Origin: Palsa-513 sp050010595
Lineage (GTDB): Bacteria; Actinomycetota; Thermoleophilia; Solirubrobacterales; Solirubrobacteraceae
Direction of reading: 5' to 3'
NCBI GenBank assembly: GCA_050010595.1
Contig: JBEKKS010000010.1
Location: forward strand, 36,073 to 100,072
DNA: 64,000 bases
The position numbers and the translations under genes are program-made. Below, piece after piece: positions 56,647-64,000 of the stretch. Position 1 is the first letter of the stretch. Every line of letters begins with the position of its first letter. The notes beneath the pieces are model-generated. The model worked only from the letters and a program-made list of their open reading frames with translations, did no database searches and was not told the origin of the DNA.

Positions 56647-58365
56647 GTGCTGCTCCTGATCCTCTTTGCCGTCGTGGTCGGCGCCGGTACCGCCATCTCG
56701 CCGTGCGTCCTGCCGGTGCTGCCGGCGATGCTCTCGGCGAGCGGCGCCGGTGGCCATCGCCGGCCGCTCGGGATCGTGCTCGGGCTGACGACGACGTTCG
56801 CGATCACGATCGTCGGCATAGCCAAGGTCGTTGACGGCGTCGGCCTCGGTGCCGATCCGCTGCGCGATATCGCCGTCGCGGTGCTCGCGATCGGTGGCGT
56901 CGCGCTGATCGTGCCGAGGGTCGGGCAGACGCTCGAGCGGCCCCTAGCGGGCCTCTCGCGCCTCGGGCCGCGCACGCGCGGCGACGGATTCCGCTCGGGC
57001 CTGCTAGTCGGTGGCGCGCTCGGCTTCGTCTACACGCCCTGCGCGGGCCCGATCCTCGCTGCCGTGATCACGACGAGTGCGCACAGCGGCCGCGCCGTCG
57101 TCGTCGGCCTCGCGTACGCGCTCGGCACCGGCCTGATGCTGCTCGCGCTCGCACTCGGTGGACGTCGAGTCCTCGACCATCTCCGCGGGCGCGGTCGTGC
57201 GCTCGCGGTCCAGCGTGCGCTCGGCGTGATCCTCGTCCTGACAGCTGTCGCGATCGCGACGATGCTCGACGTCAAGCTCGACGAGCTGATCGCCGAGCAC
57301 ATCCCGAGCTACACGTTGACCGCGGGCCTCGATGACTCGAGCAGCGTGGCGAAGCGGCTCGACGTCCTACGCAAGGTGAAGTTCGCGCCGAAGACGACCA
57401 GCGGCGTGATCACGGCCGCGAGCCTTCACAACTACGGTCCCGCGCCGAATTTCGTCGGCACCGAGGACTGGTTCAACACGCCAGGGGACCGCCCGCTGAC
57501 GCTGGCGGGCCTGCGCGGGCACGTCGTGCTGATCGACTTCTGGACCTATACGTGCATCAACTGCATCCGCACGCTTCCCTACCTCGAGGCATGGGAGCGC
57601 CAGTACCGCGACAAGGGCCTCGTGATCGTCGGCGTCGAGTCACCCGAGTTCCCGTTCGAGCGGATCGCGGGCAACGTGCGCAGCGCGATCTCCCAGTTCG
57701 GGATCAACTATCCCGTCGTCCAGGACAACAACCTCGACACCTGGAATGCGTGGGGCAACGAGTACTGGCCCGCGGACTACCTCATAGATGCGACCGGCCA
57801 CGTCCGCTACGCGACATTCGGCGAGGGCGACTACGGCAAGACCCAGAACGTGATCCGTGCGCTGCTGGCCGCTGCCGGCGCGAAGCGGCTCGGTGCCGTG
57901 GCGCGCCCGCAGCACGTGATCCAGCCCTCCGCTCTGACGACACCCGAGACCTACATCGGCACCGCGCGTGCGCAGGGCTGGACCAACGGGCCAGTCGGCG
58001 GCGCGCACAACTACGGCGCGCCACCCGGACTGCTCGCGCTGAACTACTTCGCATATGGCGGCACCTGGACGATCGGGCAGCAGCAGGCGCTCGCGGGCAC
58101 AGGCGCCACGATCACGGCGGACGTGCAGGGCAAGCACGTCTACATCGTGCTGAGCCCACCAGCGGTCGGGGCAGGCCACGTCAGCGTCGAGATCAATGGA
58201 CGGGCGCCCACCGCAACCGACGCGGGGAGTGACGTGCACAACGGGGTGATCACCGTCAACGAGCAGCGCCTCTACAACATCGTCGCCGAGCCGAAAGACG
58301 AGGACGAGACGATCACGCTCCGCTTCTCCCCCGGGATGAGCGCCTACTCGTTCACGTTTGGCTGA
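56647..58365 (+). CDS. dipZ: DipZ-type fusion: CcdA membrane domain, thioredoxin-like domain, C-terminal beta domain
   Basis: 572 residues, GTG start. CcdA/DsbD-beta domain (residues 1-215): about six spans with redox Cys in SPCVLPVLPAML and TPCAGPILAAV. Then a TlpA-like extracytoplasmic thioredoxin domain (270-410) with FWTYTCINCIRTLPYLEAW (active-site C-I-N-C). A C-terminal carbohydrate-binding-like domain (430-572) ends VYIVLSPP ... TFG. It carries electrons across the membrane to reduce exported thiols. Same three-part layout as mycobacterial DipZ. Confidence 0.93.
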   Translation: MLLLILFAVVVGAGTAISPCVLPVLPAMLSASGAGGHRRPLGIVLGLTTTFAITIVGIAKVVDGVGLGADPLRDIAVAVLAIGGVALIVPRVGQTLERPLAGLSRLGPRTRGDGFRSGLLVGGALGFVYTPCAGPILAAVITTSAHSGRAVVVGLAYALGTGLMLLALALGGRRVLDHLRGRGRALAVQRALGVILVLTAVAIATMLDVKLDELIAEHIPSYTLTAGLDDSSSVAKRLDVLRKVKFAPKTTSGVITAASLHNYGPAPNFVGTEDWFNTPGDRPLTLAGLRGHVVLIDFWTYTCINCIRTLPYLEAWERQYRDKGLVIVGVESPEFPFERIAGNVRSAISQFGINYPVVQDNNLDTWNAWGNEYWPADYLIDATGHVRYATFGEGDYGKTQNVIRALLAAAGAKRLGAVARPQHVIQPSALTTPETYIGTARAQGWTNGPVGGAHNYGAPPGLLALNYFAYGGTWTIGQQQALAGTGATITADVQGKHVYIVLSPPAVGAGHVSVEINGRAPTATDAGSDVHNGVITVNEQRLYNIVAEPKDEDETITLRFSPGMSAYSFTFG

Positions 58366-58370
58366 TCTGT

Positions 58371-59654
58371 TTAGCCAGCCGTTGCGGCGGCGCGTAGTGC
58401 GTAGGCGATCTGCTCGAGATCGGGACGGCTCGTGACGTACGGAGGCATTGCGTAGATCAGGTTGCGAAACGGTCGAAGCCAGACGCCGGCCGCAACGGCC
58501 GCGGCTTGCGCAGCGACGACGTTCACCGGGTGATCGAGCTCGATCACCGCGATCGCACCAAGCACGCGCACGTCGGCAACCCCCGGCAGGTCGAGCGCCG
58601 GCTCGAGAGCCGCCGTCAGGGTCCGTTCGATTCGCGTCACGTTCGCGTGCCAGTCGCTCACCTCGAGCAGTTCGAGGCTCGCGAGCGCGACCGAGCAGGC
58701 GAGCGGGTTCGCCATGTACGTCGGGCCGTGCATCAGCGCATTTCCGGCTCCGGCGCTGACCGTCTGCGCAACCGTGGGCGTGCAGAGCGTCGCCGCGAGC
58801 GTCATGTATCCGCCGGTCAGCGCCTTGCCGACGCACATCACGTCGGGAGCGACGCCGGCGCGCTCGCACGCGAAATAGGTACCGGAGCGCCCAAAGCCGG
58901 TCGCGATCTCGTCGAGGACGAGCAGCACGCCATGTTCGTCACACAGGTCGCGCAGCAGCCGCACGTATCCGGGCGCGTAGAACCACATTCCCCCCGCCCC
59001 CTGGACGACCGGCTCGCAGATTGCCGCGGCGAGCTCGCCCGCATGCTCCTCGAAGACCCGCGTGAGCGCCTGCGTGTACGCCGGGTCAAGCTCGGCCTCG
59101 ACGCCGCCCGGCGGTCGCGGCGCGAACACGTTCTCCGCGAGTACGCCAGCGAACAGGGAGTGCATCCCATCAACCGGATCACAGACGCCCATCGCGCCGA
59201 ACGTGTCACCGTGATAGCCACCGCGCAGGCTGAGCATGCGCCGTCTTGTGGGTTCGCCGCGGGCCTGCCAGTACTGCAGGCACAGCTTGAGCGCCACTTC
59301 GACGGACACTGAGCCGGAGTCGGCGAAGAAGACGTGCGCGAGCTGCACAGGCGCGCGCTCGAGCAATGCCTGCGCGAGCCTGATCGCCGGCTCATGCGTC
59401 AGCCCGCCAAACATCACGTGCGCCATCCGCCCGAGCTGCTCGCTGACCGCGCCGTCGAGTGCGGGGTGCCGGTAGCCGTGCACCGCACACCACCACGACG
59501 ACATACCGTCGATCAGCTCGCGCCCGTCCGCGAGGGTGATCCGCACGCCGCGCGCCGACTCGACGAGCAGAGGAGCGTGCGCGGCAGGCATCGGGGCGTA
59601 GGGATGCCAGACGCTGGTGCGATCAAGCTCGAGCAGGCTCCCTTGGCCGGACAC
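58371..59654 (-). CDS. bioA: adenosylmethionine-8-amino-7-oxononanoate aminotransferase (BioA)
   Basis: 427 residues from GTG 59654; the longer frame would overlap the next divergent gene. PLP aminotransferase III motifs: VWHPYAPMP and GMSSWWCAVHGYRHP (BioA-specific), FADSGSVSVEVALK, GGYHGDTFGAM, VLDEIATGFGRSG, and the PLP lysine in CVGKALTGGYMTLA. Converts KAPA to DAPA using SAM as amino donor. No other bio genes are in the window. Confidence 0.94.
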   Translation of the reverse strand: MSGQGSLLELDRTSVWHPYAPMPAAHAPLLVESARGVRITLADGRELIDGMSSWWCAVHGYRHPALDGAVSEQLGRMAHVMFGGLTHEPAIRLAQALLERAPVQLAHVFFADSGSVSVEVALKLCLQYWQARGEPTRRRMLSLRGGYHGDTFGAMGVCDPVDGMHSLFAGVLAENVFAPRPPGGVEAELDPAYTQALTRVFEEHAGELAAAICEPVVQGAGGMWFYAPGYVRLLRDLCDEHGVLLVLDEIATGFGRSGTYFACERAGVAPDVMCVGKALTGGYMTLAATLCTPTVAQTVSAGAGNALMHGPTYMANPLACSVALASLELLEVSDWHANVTRIERTLTAALEPALDLPGVADVRVLGAIAVIELDHPVNVVAAQAAAVAAGVWLRPFRNLIYAMPPYVTSRPDLEQIAYALRAAATAG

Positions 59655-59676
59655 CCCGGCAGCATAGAATCCACAC

Positions 59677-60237
59677 GTGAGCACCAGTCCGCGCAGCTGG
59701 CTTCGCTGTTACCGCTGCTGGTCCCAGGACCTGGAGGTCCAGGTCCACTACGAGGGCATCCACAAGATCGACCCTGTCACCGGCGAGCGCGCCGAGGTCG
59801 TCGACGAGATTCAGGAAGCGGTCGTCCAGTGCCTCGAGTGCATGCACGACCAGCCGCATCTCGGCTTCGTCGACGGTCGCGTGGAACCTGTCGAAGATCG
59901 CTGGGAGCGCATGGTCACGGGCACGCCGTGGGTGGCCTCGTGCACGGTGACGGTGAACGCCGGGGACGTCGAGACCTGCTCCGGCCCGGAGGCCGGCGAC
60001 GCCCTCTCCTATGCCGCATTCGGGGATTACGGCGTGCGCGAGTTCTTCACCCATGTCCGCTTCCACAAGCACGACGACGACACGACGATCACCGTTCATC
60101 TGCTTGTCGAGCTCTATGCGCGCTCGCTCGAAGAGGCGACAGACGTCCTCGAGAGTGCAGCCCAGGGCTCGCTGACGATCACGTCGCTGGCCGAGGAGTC
60201 CCGCCCGCCGGCGGCGACCGGCGGCGACCGCCACTAG
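59677..60237 (+). CDS. hypothetical zinc-ribbon-like protein (186 aa)
   Basis: GTG 59677, divergent from bioA. Two Cys pairs (LRCYRCW near residue 12, QCLECM near residue 53) could bind zinc. Then comes a beta-rich centre (PWVASCTVTVNAGD, CSGPEAGDAL) and TTITVHLLVELYARSLEEAT. No family recognised. Cytosolic. Confidence 0.72.
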   Translation: MSTSPRSWLRCYRCWSQDLEVQVHYEGIHKIDPVTGERAEVVDEIQEAVVQCLECMHDQPHLGFVDGRVEPVEDRWERMVTGTPWVASCTVTVNAGDVETCSGPEAGDALSYAAFGDYGVREFFTHVRFHKHDDDTTITVHLLVELYARSLEEATDVLESAAQGSLTITSLAEESRPPAATGGDRH

Positions 60238-60250
60238 GCGCGGCGCGGCG

Positions 60251-62524
60251 CTAGCGCACCTGGCCGCTCCGAGGCGGCGCGGCCATCGTGACGGTCAGCT
60301 CCCCCCGCTGCTCAAGCAAAGCGAACCCGGTGACACCGCCGCGCTGCGAGAAGGCCAGATCGACGCTTGCAGCGCCGACGCGCAGGTCGTGCAGCTCGAC
60401 GCTGCCAAGCCACTTCGGCATCTGCGGCTCGATCATCTGAAGCGTCCGCTGTGGCGCGCGCGCGGTGATCGCGAGCAGTGCCTGCAGCAACATGAACGGC
60501 GTCGCCGCCGCCCAGGCCTGCGGCATGCACGCCACCGGGTAGCTGACGATCTCCGCGGTGTCGCCGCGGTCAAAGCCGCAGTACAGCTCGGCAAGGCGAA
60601 AGTCACGGGACTGAGACGCAACGTCAAACAGCGCGGTCGCGATTCGCTCGGTCGCAGCGGCGTGCCCGTAGCGTTTGAGGCCGGCCGCCACGATCGCGTT
60701 GTCGTGCGGCCAGACCGACCCGTTGTGGTAGCTCATCGGGTTATAGGCAGGCGACAGTGAAGAGAGCGTTCGAACTCCCCAGCCGCTGAACATGTCAGGT
60801 GCGAGTAGTCGCTCAGCGACCTGGGCGGCCTTGTCGGGCTCGACGATCTCGCAGTACAGACAGTGGCCGGGGTTGGACGTCACGCTCGCAACCTGACGCT
60901 TGCGCCCGTCGAGCGCGAGCGCGAACGTGCCTTCGTCGGGGAGCCAGAACACCTCGTTGAACGCCTTGCGCAAGGCAGCAGCCTGCGCGAGGAGCTCGCG
61001 CGCGCGATCAGCTTCGCCGAAGGCCTCGTAGACCTCTGAGATGCGCAGCTTTGCGAGGTAGACATAGCCCTGAACCTCGGCGAGCGCGATCGGCCCTTGC
61101 GCGAGCGTCCCGTCGGCGTGGGGAACCGCATCTTCAGAGTCCTTCCAGCCCTGGTTGGCGAGCCCGACAGGCGAGCGGCGTTCGTATTCGACGAAGCCAT
61201 CGCCGTCCTGATCGCCGTAGCGATCGATCCAATCCAGCGCGGCGTCAAGTGCCGGGCGCAGCGCAGTGAGGGTCTCGAGGTCCGCGGTCCAGCGGAAGTA
61301 GGTCGCAGCGAGCATCACGAACAGCGGCGTCGCGTCGACCGTCCCGTAGTAGGGGGTATGCGGGATCAGGCCGGCCCCGGCGAGCTCGCCGCTGCGCAGC
61401 TCATGCAGGATCTTCCCCGGCTCGGCGTCGCGCCACGGTTCGTCGGCGTGCGCTTGGAGCGCGGCGAGGACCTGCAACGTGTCGCGAGCGATGCCGGGGT
61501 TGAGCACCATGCATTCGTAGGCTGTGATCAACGAGTCGCGTCCGAACGGCGCGACGTACCAGGGGATACCTGCCGCCGGTAGCCTGCCGCCGGCGGCGGG
61601 GGTCATCAGGGCGTGGATGTCGCGCATCGAGGCCGAGATGACGCTCTGGAAGAGCTCGTTGTCGCTTTCGATCCGCGTGCACTCGCGATCCCAGCTCTCA
61701 CGGTCGCGCTCGAGACTTGCCACGATCGTCGTGAGCTTGCGACGCCGCGGGGGACGCCTGCCGGCGGACGCGGTGACGGCCATGAGCAGGTCTATCTCCG
61801 CGCCGGCTTCGAGCTCGAGCTCCCAGCGGACATGGACGCGCTCGCCGATGTTGACGTGCGAGGCGGGCGCCGGCTCCAGCTCGATCAGAGTCTCGCGGAA
61901 GACGCCGTCCTGGCCCTCATAGCCGAATGCCACGCGCCCGTTCTCGGCCTTCGGCACCATCGCGCGGCCGCGTGCGGACCTCCGCTTGACGCCGCGCAGC
62001 TCGAACACGTCGGCGAAGTCGGCCGCAAGCATGAGCACGAGCGGCACGCTGACGCGATGAGGGCGGTAGTTGTGCAGGAGCAGCGAGCAGTAGAAGCGGT
62101 CGTCGAGCACGAATGTGCGCCGCAGGTTGAGCGTCTCCTGGGGCACCGCGACGCCGTGGATGTCGGTCAGAGCCGGGTTGGTGGCGTTGACCACGGCTCG
62201 GTAGCCGCTGTCGACAGAATGCGAGAGAAGCACCGGCGACGCGGCGCCGAACGCGACGCGCAGCTCGGACAGGTAGCGCGTGTCATGCGCGTAGAGACCC
62301 TCGCCGCTCGGGGACACGCCGCTGATGTCGCCATCCGGACGGGCGCAGAGGAAGGCACCGCCGGACTTGATCACGAGCAGCTCGGCGCGTGCTTCGGCCG
62401 GGATCGGTGGCGCGCCCATCAGGTCAACCGGGCCGGCCCGGCCGGCAACCTCGAACTCCTCCCCGAGCGGGCTCACGTGTCGCGCCGGCATACGGCGTTG
62501 GCTACTGGCCTGAGGGTGGCTCAT
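60251..62524 (-). CDS. glycogen debranching / amylo-alpha-1,6-glucosidase-like enzyme
   Basis: 757 residues. N-terminal beta domain (residues 45-270): VIKSGGAFLCARPDGDISGV, GLYAHDTRYLSELRV. C-terminal six-hairpin catalytic domain (290-720): GIPWYVAPFGRDSLITAYEC, YYGTVDATPLFVMLAATYFR, ADGTLAQGPIALAEVQGYVY, NPMSYHNGSVWPHDNAIVAA. These motifs fit GH133/GH63-like debranching enzymes. The GRDS and VWPHDN acids are the probable catalytic region. It is 61 bp upstream of nothing on its strand but lies just after a GT4 gene, a recurring pair. Confidence 0.88.
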   Translation of the reverse strand: MSHPQASSQRRMPARHVSPLGEEFEVAGRAGPVDLMGAPPIPAEARAELLVIKSGGAFLCARPDGDISGVSPSGEGLYAHDTRYLSELRVAFGAASPVLLSHSVDSGYRAVVNATNPALTDIHGVAVPQETLNLRRTFVLDDRFYCSLLLHNYRPHRVSVPLVLMLAADFADVFELRGVKRRSARGRAMVPKAENGRVAFGYEGQDGVFRETLIELEPAPASHVNIGERVHVRWELELEAGAEIDLLMAVTASAGRRPPRRRKLTTIVASLERDRESWDRECTRIESDNELFQSVISASMRDIHALMTPAAGGRLPAAGIPWYVAPFGRDSLITAYECMVLNPGIARDTLQVLAALQAHADEPWRDAEPGKILHELRSGELAGAGLIPHTPYYGTVDATPLFVMLAATYFRWTADLETLTALRPALDAALDWIDRYGDQDGDGFVEYERRSPVGLANQGWKDSEDAVPHADGTLAQGPIALAEVQGYVYLAKLRISEVYEAFGEADRARELLAQAAALRKAFNEVFWLPDEGTFALALDGRKRQVASVTSNPGHCLYCEIVEPDKAAQVAERLLAPDMFSGWGVRTLSSLSPAYNPMSYHNGSVWPHDNAIVAAGLKRYGHAAATERIATALFDVASQSRDFRLAELYCGFDRGDTAEIVSYPVACMPQAWAAATPFMLLQALLAITARAPQRTLQMIEPQMPKWLGSVELHDLRVGAASVDLAFSQRGGVTGFALLEQRGELTVTMAAPPRSGQVR

Positions 62525-62585
62525 TAACGTCTCTAGGGATCATCGCGCCTGCGGCGCTCGCCCTATAGCGGCTGCAGGCGCGATC

Positions 62586-63728
62586 TCACCCGGCCGCGGC
62601 AAAGGCAGCAGGGCGCGGGCCCCACGCGCCGATCGCTGTGCGGTAGACGTCCTCGTAGCCGCGCGCGACCGCTCCGGCGTCGCAGCGCTCCACGACCGCG
62701 GCACGGCAGCCTGCCGGATCGATCAGCGAGACGCGGGCGCAAGCGCGTGCCATCTCGTCCTCGTCTGCGACGAGGAACCCGGTCTTGCCCTGAAGCACGA
62801 TCTCCACCGCCGCGCCTTCGGCGAAGGAGAGCACGGGCGTGCCGCAGACCATCGCCTCGAGCATGACCATGCCGAACGGCTCGGGCCAGCGAATCGGCAT
62901 CAGCAGGGCATGCGCGTTGGCGAAGAGCTCGGTCTTTTGGCGCCCGGCGACCTCGCCCACGTAGGTGATCTGCTCGCCGTCGATATGCGGCGCGACCTCG
63001 CGCTCGAAGAAGCTCTGCTGGCCGCGCTGCACGGGGCCCGCAAGGACCAGTCGCATTCCCGCCAGACGCGCGACCGCGATCGCTCGGTGCGGCCCCTTCT
63101 CGGCGGTCATCCGACCGATCCACAACAGGTACGGCTGCTTCTCCGTGACCAGCGGCCACTGTGCGGCGTCGATCGGGTTCGGCACGACGGCCACCACATC
63201 GAGGTCTGTTGGAGCGAGCGCACGCTGCGCCTGGCTGATCGCAACGACGTGCGCCTTGGCGGCGTGGTGGGAGTAGAACGCGGCCGTCTCGGGCGTGAAG
63301 GGGCCGTGAAGCGTGTGAACGAGCGGGACAGAGAGCCGATCGGCCATGGCGAAGGCGGTGAAGCCACAATGGTCGTGGACGATGTCGAACGGCCGATCGT
63401 GGCGCGCGGCCTGATCAATCGCCGCGAACGCGCGCGAGACATGGTCGGCTTCAAACAGGGCACGCTCGATCGCTTCGGGATGCGCGGCGTCGAGCAGCGT
63501 GTGCACGCGCGCCTCGGACGTCGAGCCCGGGGCGGCGTAGAGCGTCACGTCGTGCCCGCGCCGGACGAGCTCGCGCGTCAGGATCGCGACGACCGCCTCG
63601 ATCCCACCGTAGCCGGGCGGTGGCACGGAGATCCAAGGCGGTGCGAGCATCGCAATGCGAAGAGCACGCCCGCCTCTGCGCGCGCGCCGGACGGCGATCA
63701 ATTCGCTATGTGCCGCTGCGACCGTCAC
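62586..63728 (-). CDS. GT4-family glycosyltransferase
   Basis: 380 residues, GTG start. GT-B fold: IAMLAPPWISVPPPGYGGIE (sugar acceptor loop), VHDHCGFTAFAMADR, HTLHGPFTP, LLWIGRMTAEKGPHRAIAVA, and the donor-binding E-x7-E motif in WPEPFGMVMLEAMVCGTPVL. Retaining transfer from a nucleotide sugar. Its closeness to the debranching-type enzyme points to alpha-glucan or trehalose-like metabolism (inference). Confidence 0.92.
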   Translation of the reverse strand: MTVAAAHSELIAVRRARRGGRALRIAMLAPPWISVPPPGYGGIEAVVAILTRELVRRGHDVTLYAAPGSTSEARVHTLLDAAHPEAIERALFEADHVSRAFAAIDQAARHDRPFDIVHDHCGFTAFAMADRLSVPLVHTLHGPFTPETAAFYSHHAAKAHVVAISQAQRALAPTDLDVVAVVPNPIDAAQWPLVTEKQPYLLWIGRMTAEKGPHRAIAVARLAGMRLVLAGPVQRGQQSFFEREVAPHIDGEQITYVGEVAGRQKTELFANAHALLMPIRWPEPFGMVMLEAMVCGTPVLSFAEGAAVEIVLQGKTGFLVADEDEMARACARVSLIDPAGCRAAVVERCDAGAVARGYEDVYRTAIGAWGPRPAAFAAAG

Positions 63729-63859
63729 ACCGCCTCCACGGGCTGTGCCCCGCGCGCCGATGTGGGCGACGCGGCTCGGGTCAATCGTTGTGCGGTTAGT
63801 TGTTATGTAGCACGACCAGCGCTGCTGTCAAGCGTCGTGAAGCCACGGTGAATTGCATG

Positions 63860-64000
63860 TCAGGCCGAGGCATTGTGGAGTCGTTGGGTGAGTGCTTCGA
63901 GTTGGTTTGCGAGTTCTTGTGGGAGGTGTTCGCCGAAGCTTGCGAAGTTGTCGTGGAGCATTGGGACTTCTTCGAGCCAGGCGTGTGGGTCGACTTGGAG
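63860..64000 (-). CDS. pckG: phosphoenolpyruvate carboxykinase (GTP), C-terminal end only
   Basis: Last 46 codons of a minus-strand gene entering from beyond the window, stop TGA at 63862-63860. Sequence LQVDPHAWLEEVPMLHDNFA, SFGEHLPQELANQLEALTQR matches the conserved C-terminus of GTP-type PEPCK (D-x-x-W-x-x-E-x-P-x-x-x-x-x-F-x-x-x-G-x-x-x-P). Converts oxaloacetate to PEP at the start of gluconeogenesis. The 130 bp to the GT4 gene hold its promoter. Confidence 0.75.
   Translation of the reverse strand, partial: LQVDPHAWLEEVPMLHDNFASFGEHLPQELANQLEALTQRLHNASA

Overview
The window is high-GC DNA from an actinobacterium. Uniform G/C-ending codons, many GTG and TTG starts, frequent 4-base stop/start overlaps (ATGA, GTGA), a complete F420 gene set, a GTP-type PEP carboxykinase tail and the style of the secreted repeat proteins all fit Actinomycetota. 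The class Thermoleophilia (Solirubrobacterales) is my best guess, but this is inference from gene content. There are no rRNA genes, CRISPR arrays, complete insertion sequences or prophage blocks. Three tRNAs are present: Trp(CCA), Leu(UAG) and Leu(CAA).

Layout. 0-9.2 kb is mixed accessory DNA: a truncated SPFH protein, a secreted seven-repeat protein, a drug-type ABC exporter with its own TetR regulator, an RraA-like aldolase coupled to a DUF3237 protein, a BrnT-like toxin with a damaged-looking antitoxin, a lipoprotein, and an HTH/RelE toxin-antitoxin pair. 9.3-16.5 kb holds tRNA-Trp, a PAS-GGDEF-EAL protein, a patatin-like lipase, ApbE, a GT39 membrane glycosyltransferase, a decayed Ig-like surface protein and two small genes. 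16.6-26.5 kb is a catabolic locus for arabinose/xylose-decorated glycans: GH127, an ABC ATPase, GH31, two permeases and a binding protein in one leftward operon, facing a LacI regulator, with three copies of one palindromic operator between them.

26.5-34.9 kb contains surface and secreted proteins (FG-GAP, a membrane protein, a tandem pair of small secreted proteins), a free-standing ClpC N-domain, YceI divergent from an ECF41-type sigma factor through face-to-face promoters, a mobile-element-like ORF, and two divergent tRNA-Leu genes. 34.9-42.6 kb is housekeeping: an M20 peptidase, an inositol-phosphatase-family enzyme, the F420 operon npdG-cofD-cofC-cofE, and a LacI/MFS pair with mirrored operators plus a third operator about 1 kb away.

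42.6-50.8 kb is stress and metal handling: catalase with its Fur-type repressor, and a non-canonical Nramp transporter with a 58-residue membrane partner and a DtxR/MntR-type regulator. It also holds YgfZ, a crotonyl-CoA-reductase-like dehydrogenase and small unknown genes. 50.8-64 kb holds ClpS with an MBL hydrolase, MeaB, a PadR-regulated ABC exporter, a DipZ-type CcdA/thioredoxin fusion, an isolated bioA, a glycogen-debranching-type enzyme next to a GT4 glycosyltransferase, and the 3' end of a GTP-dependent PEP carboxykinase gene.

The strongest regulatory reads are sequence-level: two LacI regulons with matching operator copies, an ECF41-type promoter pair in mirror symmetry, a Mn-regulator box over its own start codon, and several autoregulated regulator/target pairs. 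No complete, obviously new defence or biosynthetic system was found. The best novelty candidates are the two-gene secreted pair at 32.4-33.4 kb, the Nramp/58-aa/MntR unit, and the toxin gene whose antitoxin appears to have lost its start codon.
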